Assembly: GCA_948474755.1 (NCBI GenBank)
Contig: CAOLHI010002540.1
Location: 371,181-435,180, forward strand
DNA from: Ctenosaura bakeri
Lineage: Eukaryota; Chordata; Lepidosauria; Squamata; Iguanidae
Length of the DNA stretch: 64,000 nt
Direction of reading: 5' to 3'
Part shown: positions 1 through 11,159 of the stretch, piece by piece
Numbering within the stretch: position 1 is the stretch's first letter
Layout: each line of letters opens with the position of its first letter
Program-made: the position numbers and the translations under genes
Notes under the pieces: generated by a model
Seen by the model: the letters and a program-made list of their open reading frames with translations, nothing else
What the model was told of the DNA's origin: nothing
Databases searched by the model: none

Positions 1-35
1 TGCACTGCTATGAGAGACTGATAACAGTGTGACTG

Positions 36-133
36 TGAGGTATTGTGGCTTGAATATTATCCTACGACTCAGGGAGACCAGTGTTTGAATCCTCACTTTG
101 CCATAAAAATCCACTGGTTGATCCTGAGTCAGT
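36..133 (+). repeat. Sauria-type tRNA SINE, 5' fragment
   Basis: The stretch resembles the tRNA-derived head of the SINEs seen elsewhere in this window: an A-box-like GTATTGTGGCTTG, then a B-box-like GTTTGAATCC near 82-91, then CACTTTGCC and CCACTGG. The 3' half with the LINE-like tail is missing, so it is a truncated, diverged copy. Confidence 0.55.
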
Positions 134-382
134 ATCTACCATATTATACAAATGTGACACTATGCAACCACATGCACATAATGTGTTAAAGTGCATTAAT
201 GTGCAATGTACAATTATGAATGATGGCATCATGTGTAAAATTCTGCTTCCTCAACCTTGAACAGAAAAGTGGTAATTCTGCACTGATAGATGGCTATATG
301 TCCAAGTTTGTCACCAACAGTATATCTGCCAAAATGTTGTGTGCAAAAACTCATTCTGCTATTGCTATTGCTGCTGAAGACC

Positions 383-384
383 AA

Positions 385-455
<71 letters not shown>
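383..455. repeat. (AAAG)n microsatellite
   Basis: About 18 near-perfect AAAG units. All reading frames through it (KERKKERK and FFLSFFLS repeats) are artefacts of the repeat. The long pure tract suggests it is polymorphic in length. Confidence 0.97.
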
Positions 456-664
456 GGTGTTTTTGTTTTTGTTCAGGACGGAAAACTCTAGTGGCATTTG
501 ACTTTTTTTCCAACAGGTTGTTTCAACAAGGATGAGAAAAATTATGCCTAGTGTATAACAGATTATTGTTCCTAGAAACCATCTATGATTTTTTCTGTAG
601 ATAAATGAGAGCTCCAACACTAATGGACTGAATAGATTAAGTCTGCTCAGGATTTTCACTCATA

Positions 665-1640
665 TTTGCCATGCTATCAATTTCTAAATCAGGCTGAAAT
701 TTAAAATAAAACAAAAGTGGTATCTAAAATATTTGTTACCACGCTATACACCCCCATTCCATGACACAGTATATTTGGCAATGAACATTATTTAACTGGC
801 ACCAAATATAAATGATATTCTTATGTCCAAACGCCATGTGCAAAGAGACTCTGATTGAGAAAGTGTGCTTAGGCAGATGACATTGCCATGGCCAGGTTAT
901 AAGTTCATGAGTATTAACTGGACAGCCCTGATTTAATGGCTTGAGGTAATCCTATCAATTACCCAGAACTAAGAAGACAATAGCCAGTAAGGCCACTCTG
1001 ATGTAGAAACCAATGAATGACATCCTGTAACCTCTTTCTGTCACATTTCCCTTTTGTTTCCTCACCTACCCAGACATAAATGAGCTATCATGACATCCAT
1101 CAATACTTTGTTCCCAGAGTCGAGACCTTTAGCTCACTCCAGACCTCTTTTGTTCGCTCTGCCAAAGAGCCATTAGCACCTTCCCCTTTGGGGCAGAAAA
1201 AGAGTATTTAAACCTCAGCACAGACCTTTGGTCTTTTCTAGCACTTGGGCATTATGTTGCATCCCAGATTCTCATATCTCTGTGCTGCCCTCAAACTCTC
1301 ATGTTTGAGCCATTTTGCCTCAACTCTTCATGATTGGTAAATATCACCCACTTCATCCTCATTCCTCACTATCCAATTTCCCCCCTCCTTTCCCTCTGTT
1401 AGCCTTGTATGGTTCTGAGACTGCTTGAATCTTGTGAGTTTGTGATTTTTCCCCAATACAACATTTTTTGACATCCAACAGGTGTCTCTCAGTACCAGTA
1501 TACACAGGTATAAAGGTCCCTTGAATACTGCTCTCTCTCAGGCCTTCTTTGAGCTATAATTCCCCACCTTTCCACAAAGGCATTGGCATTGTGAGTGGAT
1601 CACTGAGTCACATCTTTTGGGGCAACACATTTGCTTCACT
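665..1640 (+). mobile_element. LTR-like repeat, copy 1
   Basis: This copy shares long blocks, in order, with 32650-33550 and 42690-43740: TATACACCCCCA near 745, TTTGTTTCCTCACC near 1055, GGGCAGAAAAAGAGTATTTAAAC near 1193-1214, GACTGCTTGAATCTTGTG near 1420, and CAGTACCAGTATACA near 1490. A TATA-like TATTTAAA lies at 1205-1212 and a weak polyadenylation-like motif (CAATACAAC) about 250 bases downstream. TTTTGGGGCAACA near 1615-1628 could be a primer-binding site. This order fits a solo LTR of an endogenous retrovirus-like element. No internal coding region is attached. The exact ends and family are not determined. Confidence 0.55.
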
Positions 1641-1994
1641 TTTTTATTTTAATGTACAAGTTTTTTCCAACAACCACTGACCAAATCCTGTTGGTAAACA
1701 CCAGCTAAAATAAAACTAATGAATCAACTGTTGAACAGTAAGTCACCATTATTTTAACTTAATCAATGGGTTTACTCCAGTCTGAACAACTGAATAAATT
1801 GTTGAATTTTATGTCACCATGATTCAGTTTTATTCAGTGGCCCAATTCCAATATGAAGTAGCAATAGGATTTAGGTCACACTTTCTACGCAATGCCTCGT
1901 AACATATGCATTTTTGTATACAACCTTCCATGATATACAGAGTTTTGTACACACATTTTTTAATCAAATATTTTTATCAAAAAATTCAGAAAAT
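1641..1994. other. unassigned AT-rich sequence
   Basis: I see no recognisable gene or repeat here. Confidence 0.4.
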
Positions 1995-2036
1995 TCAGAA
2001 ACTTGGAAACAATTTGAAGGCACACAACAACAAAAA
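1995..2036 (+). repeat. Sauria SINE 3' tail remnant
   Basis: Contains AATTTGAAGGCACACAACAA followed by an A-rich end, the same 3' tail as the full SINE at 42237-42427. Only the Bov-B-like tail remains, which fits a 5'-truncated retrotransposed copy. Confidence 0.6.
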
Positions 2037-3037
2037 TGCTTTAGGATATGTTTTAATACCACTAGTTTATAACACGCATGGCCTAACATCAGATTAAGAA
2101 ATCTCTTAAACTTTCTAAAATTCCTCCCAGTATGAAAGCAAAAACAACTGTTATAGTTTCTTCAGTGAAACATTCTGATTGGGAGAACTTTGTGGAACTG
2201 GTTCTTGCAGAGTAAAAGAATAAAGCCTTTGAGAATATGGTGAAAAGGCTGGGAGAAAGGAAAACTAAGCAAAAAATATCTGTATTAAAATATGGGATTC
2301 ATACAACTGCAAACTAAATAAATAAAATAAATCTATTTGGCTGTGCAGAATGTTGAAGGTTATGGTCTTCTCCTTGTATGAACATGTTTATTACAGAAAC
2401 CTCTGTGTTTATCTGCTAAGGAGGAAAAAGTAGAAGAGGTACCCATTGCTCTCCATGTTCCATCTCCCTGGAAACCTCTGGTTTGAAGACTAGTGTTGTT
2501 CAAGATGTATGCGATCTAGCTGCTTTCTTGGCAGAAACAACATGTAAGAACTCAGCAGGAAGCCAGTTTCTCTTCAGTTATGATTAGACAATTGAGAGAA
2601 AGGCTAAGAGGCCACAGTAACACTAAATGTATGAAGGAGAGCAGCTAAGAAAGTCAGCCTGCTCTTTTTCCTTCTCCTTTTTTTTATTTTTTTAAATGCA
2701 ACCTCAGATTTCTGAACCAAAGGCTGAATCCAGGACTTTTTCAGTTAACTGTATGTTTTATGTTCATTTTCTCCACCTCACAGTTGGAAAACACCTTGAA
2801 TGAAGATGTGCAAAAACAAAACAAAACAACAAACCATTCCTCCAACATTGTTAATCTTACCAATTGACTCAAAATTCTGTCTCATTTTTACTTGAAAGGA
2901 ACATTGAAATTCACTTCCAAATTCATTTCAGGCTGAATTTGTTGCAAACTTTTTGAATAACATTGTACCTTAACAAGTGTCATCAACAGCTATGCTCAGT
3001 TCTTGCAGATTCAGGGATAAGTCTTCTTTGTTTGAGT
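2037..3037. other. unassigned non-coding sequence
   Basis: No open frame or repeat family was recognised. There is a short A-rich run near 2810-2830. Confidence 0.4.
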
Positions 3038-3423
3038 CTATCCATCTATAATACAGTCTTCGTCTTTTCCAACTGCCTTCCACCTTACCAAGAATTTATT
3101 GTCTTTTCCAGTGAGTAAGGTCTTCTCATGATATGGCCAAAGTATGCCAGCTTTAGTTTAGTTATCTTGGATTCTAGGGAGATTTCTGACTTGATTTGAT
3201 CTAGGAGCCATTCATTTATCTTTTTAGCAGTCCACAGTATCCATAGAACTCATCTCCAGCATCACATTTTGGACTAGTTGATTTTCTCCCTAATAGCCTC
3301 CTTCACTGTCCAGCTTTCACAACCATACAAAGAAATTGTAAATGCAATGGAACAAGCAATCCTAACTTTATTATTCAGTTATATAGACATCTCAACAACT
3401 TGTCTAGTTCCTACCAAGTCCTA

Positions 3424-4230
3424 GGCCCTTCTCACATGGCGTTTTTAAAGCGCATTAGGCATGCTCCCTCCCCACTTCACGAGCCGCCATACCACATGAT
3501 GTTCTGGCAAACCAGGTGCTATCACAGCCTCAGATAGTGCTGATAGCATGTTTTCTTATTTTCGCCTAAAAGGCGAAAATAACCTCTCTTTCACGCATCA
3601 GTCGTGCGACCAGAGAGCTTGCAGAGCCGTCATCCGGTGTTCTTCCAGGAAGGACCCGGGAATGGGCAGGGTGTGGGCAGTCCCTGCTGCCTGTCCCTCA
3701 TGCCACAGCTCCCAGGCAATGCTCCACCCAGCAGCAGGCCAGCCGCTGCCCCCATCACAGCAGGGAACACTGCATGACACGTTGCCGTGCTAGGTCACCC
3801 CAGGGCTGCGTCGCCACTCACACTCAAGATGATAGCAGCCCCTGGGGTCCAGCTGACTATATTTTTTAAAAAAACCTGGTGCTATTGTTAGCACATTAGC
3901 ATGTTAGCACGTTAGCACATTACCAACATAGTATGAAACAGCCTGTTGGCAGGATCTATCGTGCTAAAGTTAGCACAATGGTTGACGAAACAATAAGAAA
4001 GAAAGAAAAACCACCAACCAATCAGAGGCGGTGGGGCGGGGATAGGACGGGACCTGGGTGTGGCCCAGGATGCTGACATGCGGACAAAGCACCGGGGGGA
4101 CTGGTGCTCTCTCGCAAATGCCCTACCATGTGCAGACTGCAAGGGGCTCTCTACTTGGCCTCTTGTGATATTGGCAATATCGTGAGGGCTCTAGTTCACT
4201 GTGCTATCAAGGTAAGGTATGAAAAGGGGC
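3424..4230 (+). mobile_element. GGCC-ended TIR element, copy A (long form)
   Basis: Starts GGCCCTTCTCACATGG and ends GAAAAGGGGC, matching in inverted orientation. It interrupts the Bov-B LINE, with CTAG on the left and CTCAG on the right as a decayed target duplication. The left half is related to copies B, C and F and has the family's central hairpin (3556-3567 with 3571-3582, arms TTATTTTCGCCT). The right half, about 3830-4220, is not shared with the other copies. It holds iterated TTAGCACA, a CCAAT box (4018-4022) and a GGGGCGGGG box (4033-4041). At 807 bp it is about twice the usual length here. No transposase frame is present. Superfamily is inferred: the 3-bp target duplications of relatives suggest PIF/Harbinger. 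Confidence 0.65.
3889..3976. repeat. TTAGCACA iterations and a GTGCTAA/TTAGCAC palindrome
   Basis: TTAGCAC occurs four times, three of them clustered at about 3890-3922, with intervening variants. The last lies within a perfect palindrome at 3961-3976 (GTGCTAA, AG, TTAGCAC). It lies inside copy A and is absent from other copies. Confidence 0.7.
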
Positions 4231-4428
4231 TCAGTCTTCTCTGATTTCTTGACCTCAGTCTCAGTTCTTCAATGAGCCATGACATGGACAATTTTGAATT
4301 ATTTCAGTGTCTTATTGTCTACTTTAAGGTTATGTAAATCACCTGAGTCCTTATTTTTGTTTCTTAATGTTCAGCTGTAAATCTGCCTTTGCACTTTCTT
4401 CCTTGACTTTCTTCAGTAGTCATTCCAA

Positions 4429-4624
4429 GGCCATTTTCACTCCATACCGTTCTAGTGTTATTATTCCACTTTCAACATCCTGTAGAATTCTGGCGTTTTA
4501 CTGAGGCCAAACAGGTCTCTGGCTGAGAATTCTAAATGCCTCTCCCTAAGCTGTAGACCCCTGGAATCCATAAGATATTGAAAGTGCAATAATAGCACTT
4601 TAACAGTGTAGTGTGGAAATAGCT
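4429..4624. mobile_element. GGCC MITE (about 200 bp palindromic family), copy c
   Basis: The 196-bp element has long inverted arms. TTCCACTTTCAACATCCTGT near the left pairs with the ATAAGATATTGAAAGTGCAA region near the right. It sits in the Bov-B LINE with a clean 3-bp target duplication CAA (4426-4428 and 4625-4627). Removing the element and one CAA restores uninterrupted Bov-B. It is the best-preserved insertion site of this family in the window and supports a 3-bp-duplicating DNA transposase. Confidence 0.8.
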
Positions 4625-5030
4625 CAAGTCTTTGCTATTTTCTGCTGTTAGCATGATGTGATCCATATATCTTAAATTGTGGATTTTTCCTTCCTTCAGT
4701 TTTCATTCCTTCTTCCTGTGAGACTAATCCTGGTTTATGCATGATATGATTGGCACACAAATTAACAGATAGGGTGATAAAATGCAGCCTTGTCATGACC
4801 ACCTTGACTATTGGAAACCATTGTATTTCTTTGTATTCTGTCCTAACTCTTGTCCTGTGTACAAATTATTCATCAGGAATATCAAATGTTGCAGCACACA
4901 CATTTCTGTAGAAGTGAACCATAGTTTCTCACGATCTACACAACTGAAGGCTTTGCTATAATCTATGAAGCACGGGCTGATTTATCTTGCAATTCTTTGG
5001 TGCACTTTATATCCAACCCATTACACCATT

Positions 5031-5953
5031 TCCAATTAGCTAGCCACACAATAAGTTAAAAGACAGAGAAAGTGTGGTGTGTTATTGTAAAATGACTGGT
5101 TGCCCTTGGGACAGCACTTACCCAATCACTTAAAAAGCTCAACTGCTTATATAATAAATTTAATATTTAACCATTACCCATGAGGATTTGGGCCATCAAA
5201 TTGGGTCCAGAGCAAAATAATAGCACCAGCTCCTTTTGCCTTGACATCAAACTGTATTATTTAATCAGGTAGAAAGTGTGTGTGGGGGGGGGGGAGAGAG
5301 CAGCAAACCATCTGCTGTTGACTATAAGATATTTAAGTCGTTAGTACAGATTTTTTCCCCTCTAGAATTATCTAGCCCATTCCCAAAGCTGATGAAAATG
5401 TCTTCCTACCTTTTTGTCCACAGAAGGGATCTCCATCAAATGCAGTGAATTTTCTGGCAAAGTCTTAATTGAGGTGGTATGTACAGTAACATCCAAATTC
5501 CACAAACCAGTACTGTCTTTATTGGACCAACCAAAAATGCATAATGCAAGCTTTCAATGCTCCACTGGCTTCTCTGATGTTAAAAATCACGTTAAAAGGT
5601 GTTAAAAATCATACAGGAGAAGAAAAAAATAATAATGCTTTTAGAGTCCCATTTTGCAAAGATGATGTTTTTATTGTTGTCAGTTAAGATGGTTTGGAGG
5701 AATATTCACATAGGCAGAAGTCACTCTTCTTTGGCAATGGAAGCTCTGGAAGAGAAAAACTTCTAAAATCCATGCAATAAAAACTCCATTAACAACAGAA
5801 AAAAAAGTTTAAATTTTATTACCTGGATTTTTAGTGGGTACCAGATTGATATTACATTGGATGATGGCTGTGACTAAAGATGTGCATATGGCTAAGCAAA
5901 CTGTACAGTGTGCATTACTTCTCTTATAAGATCATTTATCTGAAAATATGTCT
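5031..5953. other. unassigned sequence with a G-tract and short repeat remnant
   Basis: Contains a run of 11 G followed by AGAGAG at 5284-5300. The 5505-5570 stretch (TCTTTATTGGACCAACC, AAGCTTTCAATGCTCCA) resembles a short end-piece of an interspersed repeat that I cannot name. No gene is seen. Confidence 0.35.
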
Positions 5954-5954
5954 T

Positions 5955-6187
5955 ATTGTTGTGTTCCTCCAAGCTATTTGTAAGTTATGGTAAGCCTAAA
6001 ATGAACCTATTGGAGGTTTTCTTGGCAAGATTTGTTCAGAGGAGCTTTGACCTTGCCTTCCTGTGTGACTGAGAGAGTGTGACTTACCCCAGGTTACCCA
6101 GTGAGTTTCCATGGCTGAGCAGAAATTCAAAACCTGGAGATTCAGAGCTGTCATCTATAAATCAAACCAGTATACCATGCTGCCTCT
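5955..6187 (-). repeat. Sauria SINE
   Basis: Reads on the + strand as the complement of the SINE: GTTGTGTTCCTCCAAGC (tail), TTTTCTTGGCAAGATTTGTT (middle), GAGAGAGTGTGACTTACCCC, and a diverged tRNA-like head ending ACCATGCTGCC. It is near full length and diverged. Confidence 0.75.
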
Positions 6188-6364
6188 GTTCCATTCTAGC
6201 TAGGACTAACAATTTGATTTAAGCCTTTGGCTGGATTATACCCACAATTAAGTACAATCAAAGCTCTGTTCTTCAGGATCATAATAACACATTGTGGTTG
6301 AAGCAACAGAAATGAAACAGGTGAGGTTTCCACTTGCAGAACACTTCAAGCTTGTAAATAATTT

Positions 6365-6397
6365 TTCTTTTATGCTACATGATGTAGCATAAAAGAA
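6365..6397. repeat. 33-bp perfect palindrome
   Basis: The 16-base arms (6365-6380 and 6382-6397, core TATGCTACAT/ATGTAGCATA) are perfectly complementary around a single G. I see no related copy elsewhere in the window. Confidence 0.9.
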
Positions 6398-7914
6398 GAG
6401 AAAGAGAAGGAGGGAGGGAGAGCTGTGGCATAGATACGAGAGATGATTTGGAAACAGCATTGTGGGTATTAACATCTCTTGTTCATCTCATTCATTCAAT
6501 AGAACATTGTATAACTGATTCAAGGGTGGAAGCCAGATATTTTTTTAAAGGCCCAGTGTGGCTGTTGCAGCTTGTACCACTCCTGCAGGACTTTGAGAAT
6601 TGCTGGTAGGTTTTTGTTTTTGTTTATCCTGCCTCCCACACCACTGCTATCTGTGCTCTAGACAGGGCAGATGGCCCATTTCTCTTGGGGCAGAATTGAA
6701 TTCACCTAACCTTCCTGTACACTGACTAAACAAGAAAGCTGTGCCAAAACAAGGACTACTGCTGTTCTTCTTCAATGAAGAGTTATCTTCCAAGTCCTTA
6801 GTCTCCTAGATACATGTCTATGGTGAAAATTTTGCTGCTAATATAATAGCAACATTTTTGTTTAACCTTAAGAATCCTGTTTATGTATGTTTTCTTTCCA
6901 GCCAATCGAAATTCTATATCTTGAATCCATTTTGCCTGATTTTTTTAATCTTCCCCTTTCCTAGGTGTTTCATCTAGAGCTTGAAAAATTGTATTTTATG
7001 AGCAATTCATCAGGTATTCTAGGCAATGCTGTGATGAAAGTAATAATAATGAATCCCTCACTCTGAAAGTTAGAAACTCATTCCAAGCTGGATTCAGACT
7101 GTTGAGATTTCCATTCCCTAGAAGTGGGAGGATCATGTAGGGTAATAAATAACCCTTGGCTCCATACCATGTTTTAATACATAGGTGAGAAAGGGAGCTT
7201 TGTCCTTGATTTACAATTATTAATTACATTTGTTGTTTAAAGTAACACTCTTTGCAATGAAAAAATACCCATGTTCCTGTTGGTTGGTATCTGAAAATGA
7301 TAAATGGAACAGAATAAAGAGCACCAATTCAAGGTACAGTTTGGGAACGCTGGTAGATGACAGACAAAGAGGATGTGCTTTGAACTAAGTTGTTCACAGT
7401 TTTCTGAATGTTCATGTGAGGTAAACCACTTGTATCACTTATAGAAGGTGGACAATTGGAAATGTGTCTTCGTCTCACTTTGGATATTGCAAAGTTTGTA
7501 CCTATTTCTGCTACAGAAATGAACTGTGCCTTTTCTCAACCCCTTTCTCACATTGCTCTGCTAATTTGGAATAACCTGTGAGGCAACGAACCTCACTCTT
7601 GTGACAAATTCATTAATTGTTGCATATTATTTCCATGCTGTAGCCTTATCTTGATTTGATGACTTCTCTATGTAAGTCAGCAATTGAAAAAAAGGGGACC
7701 AATTCAGCAACCTGTATTTGTATTAATTATTAAGGGGAAGCAAATCCACGAACCATGTTTCAAACACATGTGGAGAAAACATGGCAAAACTTAATAGAAC
7801 CACCACATAGCTCCCTATCTGGGACATTTTATCATACACATACACTAACTGTAGGGACTAGTTCCATGTTTTAATCCATTCTTATTCAAATATATAGAAA
7901 ATAAATTGCTTATT

Positions 7915-7953
7915 TGTTTGTTTTGTTTTGTTGTGTTTTGTTTTGTTTTTTTG
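7915..7953. repeat. (TTTTG)n simple repeat
   Basis: An imperfect run of TTTTG units. Confidence 0.85.
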
Positions 7954-8216
7954 AGAAATTCTAATGGGTTCTTGAGCTGACTTTACTCCTGAGGTGGCCA
8001 AGGAATGACTGTGTTCCTATCCCATAATGTAGAATCATCTCTTCAGCATGCTGGAGCCTTCTCAGCTTCCCACACATGAGTTAAACTACAGGAGATATAA
8101 TAATGAGGTATCTCATCTTCCATTTTTTCAGATCACAAGTTCAGGCAGCAATGGAGGCGGTATAACAGGGGAAAATGTGCAGTACCTTTAGCTGATGTAC
8201 TCAAAAGGAGCACCAA

Positions 8217-8249
8217 AATCAATCAATCAAAATCAATCAATCAATCAAA
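8217..8249. repeat. (AATC)n microsatellite
   Basis: About eight AATC units with one extra AA. Confidence 0.9.
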
Positions 8250-9168
8250 TCTTAGGGAAGGAAATAATATTTGGATACTCAGGGGGTAAAAAGAGAAAAG
8301 TGTTTTTGGACTACTTGATAATCTCAATGAGGAGAATACTCCTCAAGTCACTTTCTCCCTTTCCCCAGCCCTGAATAGATTCAGGGATTGCTCCCATCCA
8401 ACCAACCTCACCCATTTTCTGCTTTTCCAGATGATAACGTGAGGTAGCTCAGTGAGGAGTTTGATCATTGCCAGCTGGGTTCCAATATTCTGCATGAAAC
8501 AACAGCAGCAACATCATGAACCTGCTATAAGAACACAGGTGCTAAGGCTATAGCCTCCTCAATCCTCACCCAGCTTTCATGCCCTCCCCCACACACTCCT
8601 GATGACATGTGAGGAGGAGGAGGAGCCAGGAGAGATTCCTGGAAGGCTATAGTCTCCAGATCCTGACTGGCTTCCCTACCAATATCATGTGGACAGTGGC
8701 CATGGGAAGGCTCAGCTCACTACCAAAGACTTTTTGCCTCCTGTGAAACTTCTTTGAAAACTGCATAGGACCAAATGAGGACATTACTGGTTTTGAAAGA
8801 TGTCAGGAAGTATGGAGAAAATTGATTAACTTATTTATTGTCCTTCATGGAAAGAGATAGCCTTATGGACAGCACATCCCTAAACCTGTACATTTCCTTG
8901 AAAATGAGGCAAAAGTCTGCAAATTTCTCCTGTGCAGTAAGAAATCAGGAAAATAGAGGGCAGATTTTGATTCACCACTAGCTTCACCTCTTCTGTAGAG
9001 GTGAACAATACACTGCCCACCCTCAGATCAGGAGAGGAAAGAGCAGTACTGTAGAAAACAGCATCTGCAACAATCCTCCTTCAGTTGTATGACATTTATG
9101 AAGCAATTGAAGGAACTGAACTTTGAAGAAAGACAACCTGAGTTAGCCTTTTCAATATTGTTTTCCAT

Positions 9169-9213
9169 TATATATATATATATACACACACACACATACA
9201 TACACACACACAT
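9169..9213. repeat. (TA)n(CA)n compound microsatellite
   Basis: TA dinucleotides pass into CA repeats with two embedded TACA steps. Confidence 0.92.
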
Positions 9214-10523
9214 TTTTCTTTTTGTTACATCACACTCATCTAGTAAAGAAGGCTACTTCTTCTGCCCCAAGCCATGGAACACAAAGTATGGGACATTGTA
9301 GAAGGTTCAAAATGACAGCTCTTAGGGAAAAAGAAAGAAGCTGTGCTGTGTGATAATTTTCTCTCCTTGGAGAAATTTGGTGACATTGTCCTCCAAAACT
9401 CTTTGCCAACAGTAAGGTAGAGAATTCAATTATATATTTTCATGCAGCAACAGTAGACACTTTGCAACCAGTGGGGAATAGCCAATCATGAGGTCTTCCC
9501 TATCCTTCCCATCTATTATCTTTGCTCCTACCAAGGTGCTAAATGGGATGATAAATGTCCCATTTGGGACATGATAAAGATTCAAAATTCACAGATAAGA
9601 CTTTTTTTCCTATAGTGTTGACAGAGCACTAATTTTAGACATGACTGTACCAAAACCACTGCATAGCTCTCACTGTGAGCTATTTTTCTCTTCCCTGTCC
9701 CTCTTTCTTATACCAATGTTGCCTGTCCTCTTTAATTTTGTTCCCTTGCAAAACGTACAACAAATAGATTCAGCTGATTTCTTCCATATAAAGGTTTTCT
9801 ACATGCTGTAAAGGCTTGTTTACCCAGTCTGGTATCTTTAAATAAAAGTATGTGTATGAAAGAACAAGAGGTGTGCTTTCATTATCTCAATTCATTAATA
9901 GGTCAATAGGAAGGGAAGATATTGCTGACAATTTTGGTGAAGCCAGATCCATTTACACTCGTTCTTGAGGAGCCGGGTATATGTGTGACAAGGAGGGAGA
10001 AGATGCTATTTGATTTGTGACTATTGCCTGGCTTCAAAGACAGTGAGTAGGGACATAAATAAAGACAAATCATTATTGCAATGCACCAAGGGAGCCAAAT
10101 GGAAAAAGGCAGAGGCAAGGAATTAACCATCCTAAAGGCTGAGGGCATACTTGCCAAATGCTTTAATAAATTCTTTTTACAGCTCAGGCTTCTTTCCCCT
10201 CCAAACATAATTGCTTTAAATTGGTTCTAAAGCCACCTTCCTTTGCAACATTGTAGCTTGTTGCCTGGTTTTAGATTGCTCTCCTTCTCATTGTTCCTGA
10301 TAAAGTCAGATCAAATAAAGAGAGTTGTCACCGACATTTGCCCAAAGTGAACTTCAAAAACAACTGGCTCCAGTTCCAGCTCTATGAGTGGGGCAGGGGG
10401 AGATGCAGGAAACTTGGGCAAGATGCTGTCAATGTCCCCTCCTTGAATTGGATCACATTGTCTACACTGGTGTCCACTTATTTTCCCTATACACTTGGAC
10501 CTAATGTGCACCACTGCCCAGAG
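9214..10523. other. unassigned non-coding sequence
   Basis: The minus strand holds a 101-codon open frame at 9903-10208 with no recognisable domain. I treat it as chance. No repeat family was recognised before the hAT element. Confidence 0.35.
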
Positions 10524-10903
10524 CAGAGCTTTCCAAACTGTCTGTAGTGACACATTGGTGTGTCACTTGCAGTGAGTAGGTGTGTCACACAAATGTTAAT
10601 GGCTGGAAGGGCACTTGTCCCACTGCTGAGGTGAGCCAGGCCCAGGTAAAGGGTCTTCCTCTGCCACCTCTGCCATCTTGGGTCAAGGAAGACCCCAGCA
10701 AGGGTGGCAGCAGCAGGCCAATTCCAGGTGGAGGGGCTGCCTCTCCCACTGCTGCTGCTGCTCTCTGAGGAAGATCCCAGCAAGGGCAGTGGCAGGCCAG
10801 GGCTGAGTGCTGTCTCTACATGCTTACTTACAAAATTACTGTGTTGCAAATTGATGCATGTCTAAAATGTGTGTCATCAATATGAAAAGTTTGGAAAGCT
10901 CTG
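10524..10903. mobile_element. hAT (Charlie-like) non-autonomous element
   Basis: Terminal inverted repeats are CAGAGCTTTCCAAACT at the left and AGTTTGGAAAGCTCTG at the right. The flanks are an 8-bp near-duplication, GCCCAGAG (10516-10523) and GTCTAGAG (10904-10911), six of eight matching. The subterminal GACACATTGGTGTGTCAC is typical of vertebrate hAT-Charlie elements, as is the right-hand ATTACTGTGTTGC...GATGCATGTCTAAAATG. The GC-rich middle (10610-10800, with GCTGCTGCTG) carries no transposase. Confidence 0.8.
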
Positions 10904-11159
10904 GTCTAGAGGAATAAGGGAAGACAAACAAGTACAGAGGCTGCTGATCCTTCTCCTTGATCTTATCACTTCTTGCTTACATAGGAATGGAAAGGGAATA
11001 ACCTATGACAGCAAAGAAAGAGGAGAAGCAGAACCAAAGAGATCCAGGGGTTGGAAATAGACTGGCCTCTCCCAATGATTGTGCCTAGCAATTGTGACCC
11101 TTGATGCCAATTTCTCCAAGGAAATTTCTCCAAGGAAAGTTACTCCTCAGGTGACATAC

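Larger units (their letters stand above)
3038..5030 (-). mobile_element. Bov-B (RTE-clade) LINE fragment with two nested insertions
   Basis: Three segments (3038-3423, 4231-4428 and 4628-5030) read as one continuous minus-strand Bov-B reverse-transcriptase region. I recognise family hallmarks on the + strand such as CTTCACTGTCCAGCTTTCAC near 3302, TGAGCCATGACATGGACAAT near 4274, GTCTTTGCTATTTTCTGCTG near 4628, and a tract around 4770-4820 (GGGTGATAAAATGCAGCCTT). Two TIR elements interrupt it (3424-4230 and 4429-4624), and the LINE resumes after each with little or no loss. Many stops and indels make it a dead copy. Bov-B supplies the enzymatic machinery thought to mobilise Sauria SINEs, so its presence fits the SINEs in this window. 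Confidence 0.8.
6188..9168. other. unassigned AT-rich sequence
   Basis: Apart from the palindrome at 6365-6397 and simple repeats at 7915-7953 and 8217-8249, I recognise no gene or repeat family here. Confidence 0.4.

Noticed and set aside
383..455. CRISPR-like array
   Set aside because: Direct repeats without spacers; a simple microsatellite in a vertebrate context.
220..659. Overlapping open frames on both strands with KERK and FFLS repeats
   Set aside because: They are read-through of the (AAAG)n microsatellite.
9903..10208. 101-codon minus-strand open frame as a possible exon or small protein
   Set aside because: No domain, signal peptide or splice context that I can defend.
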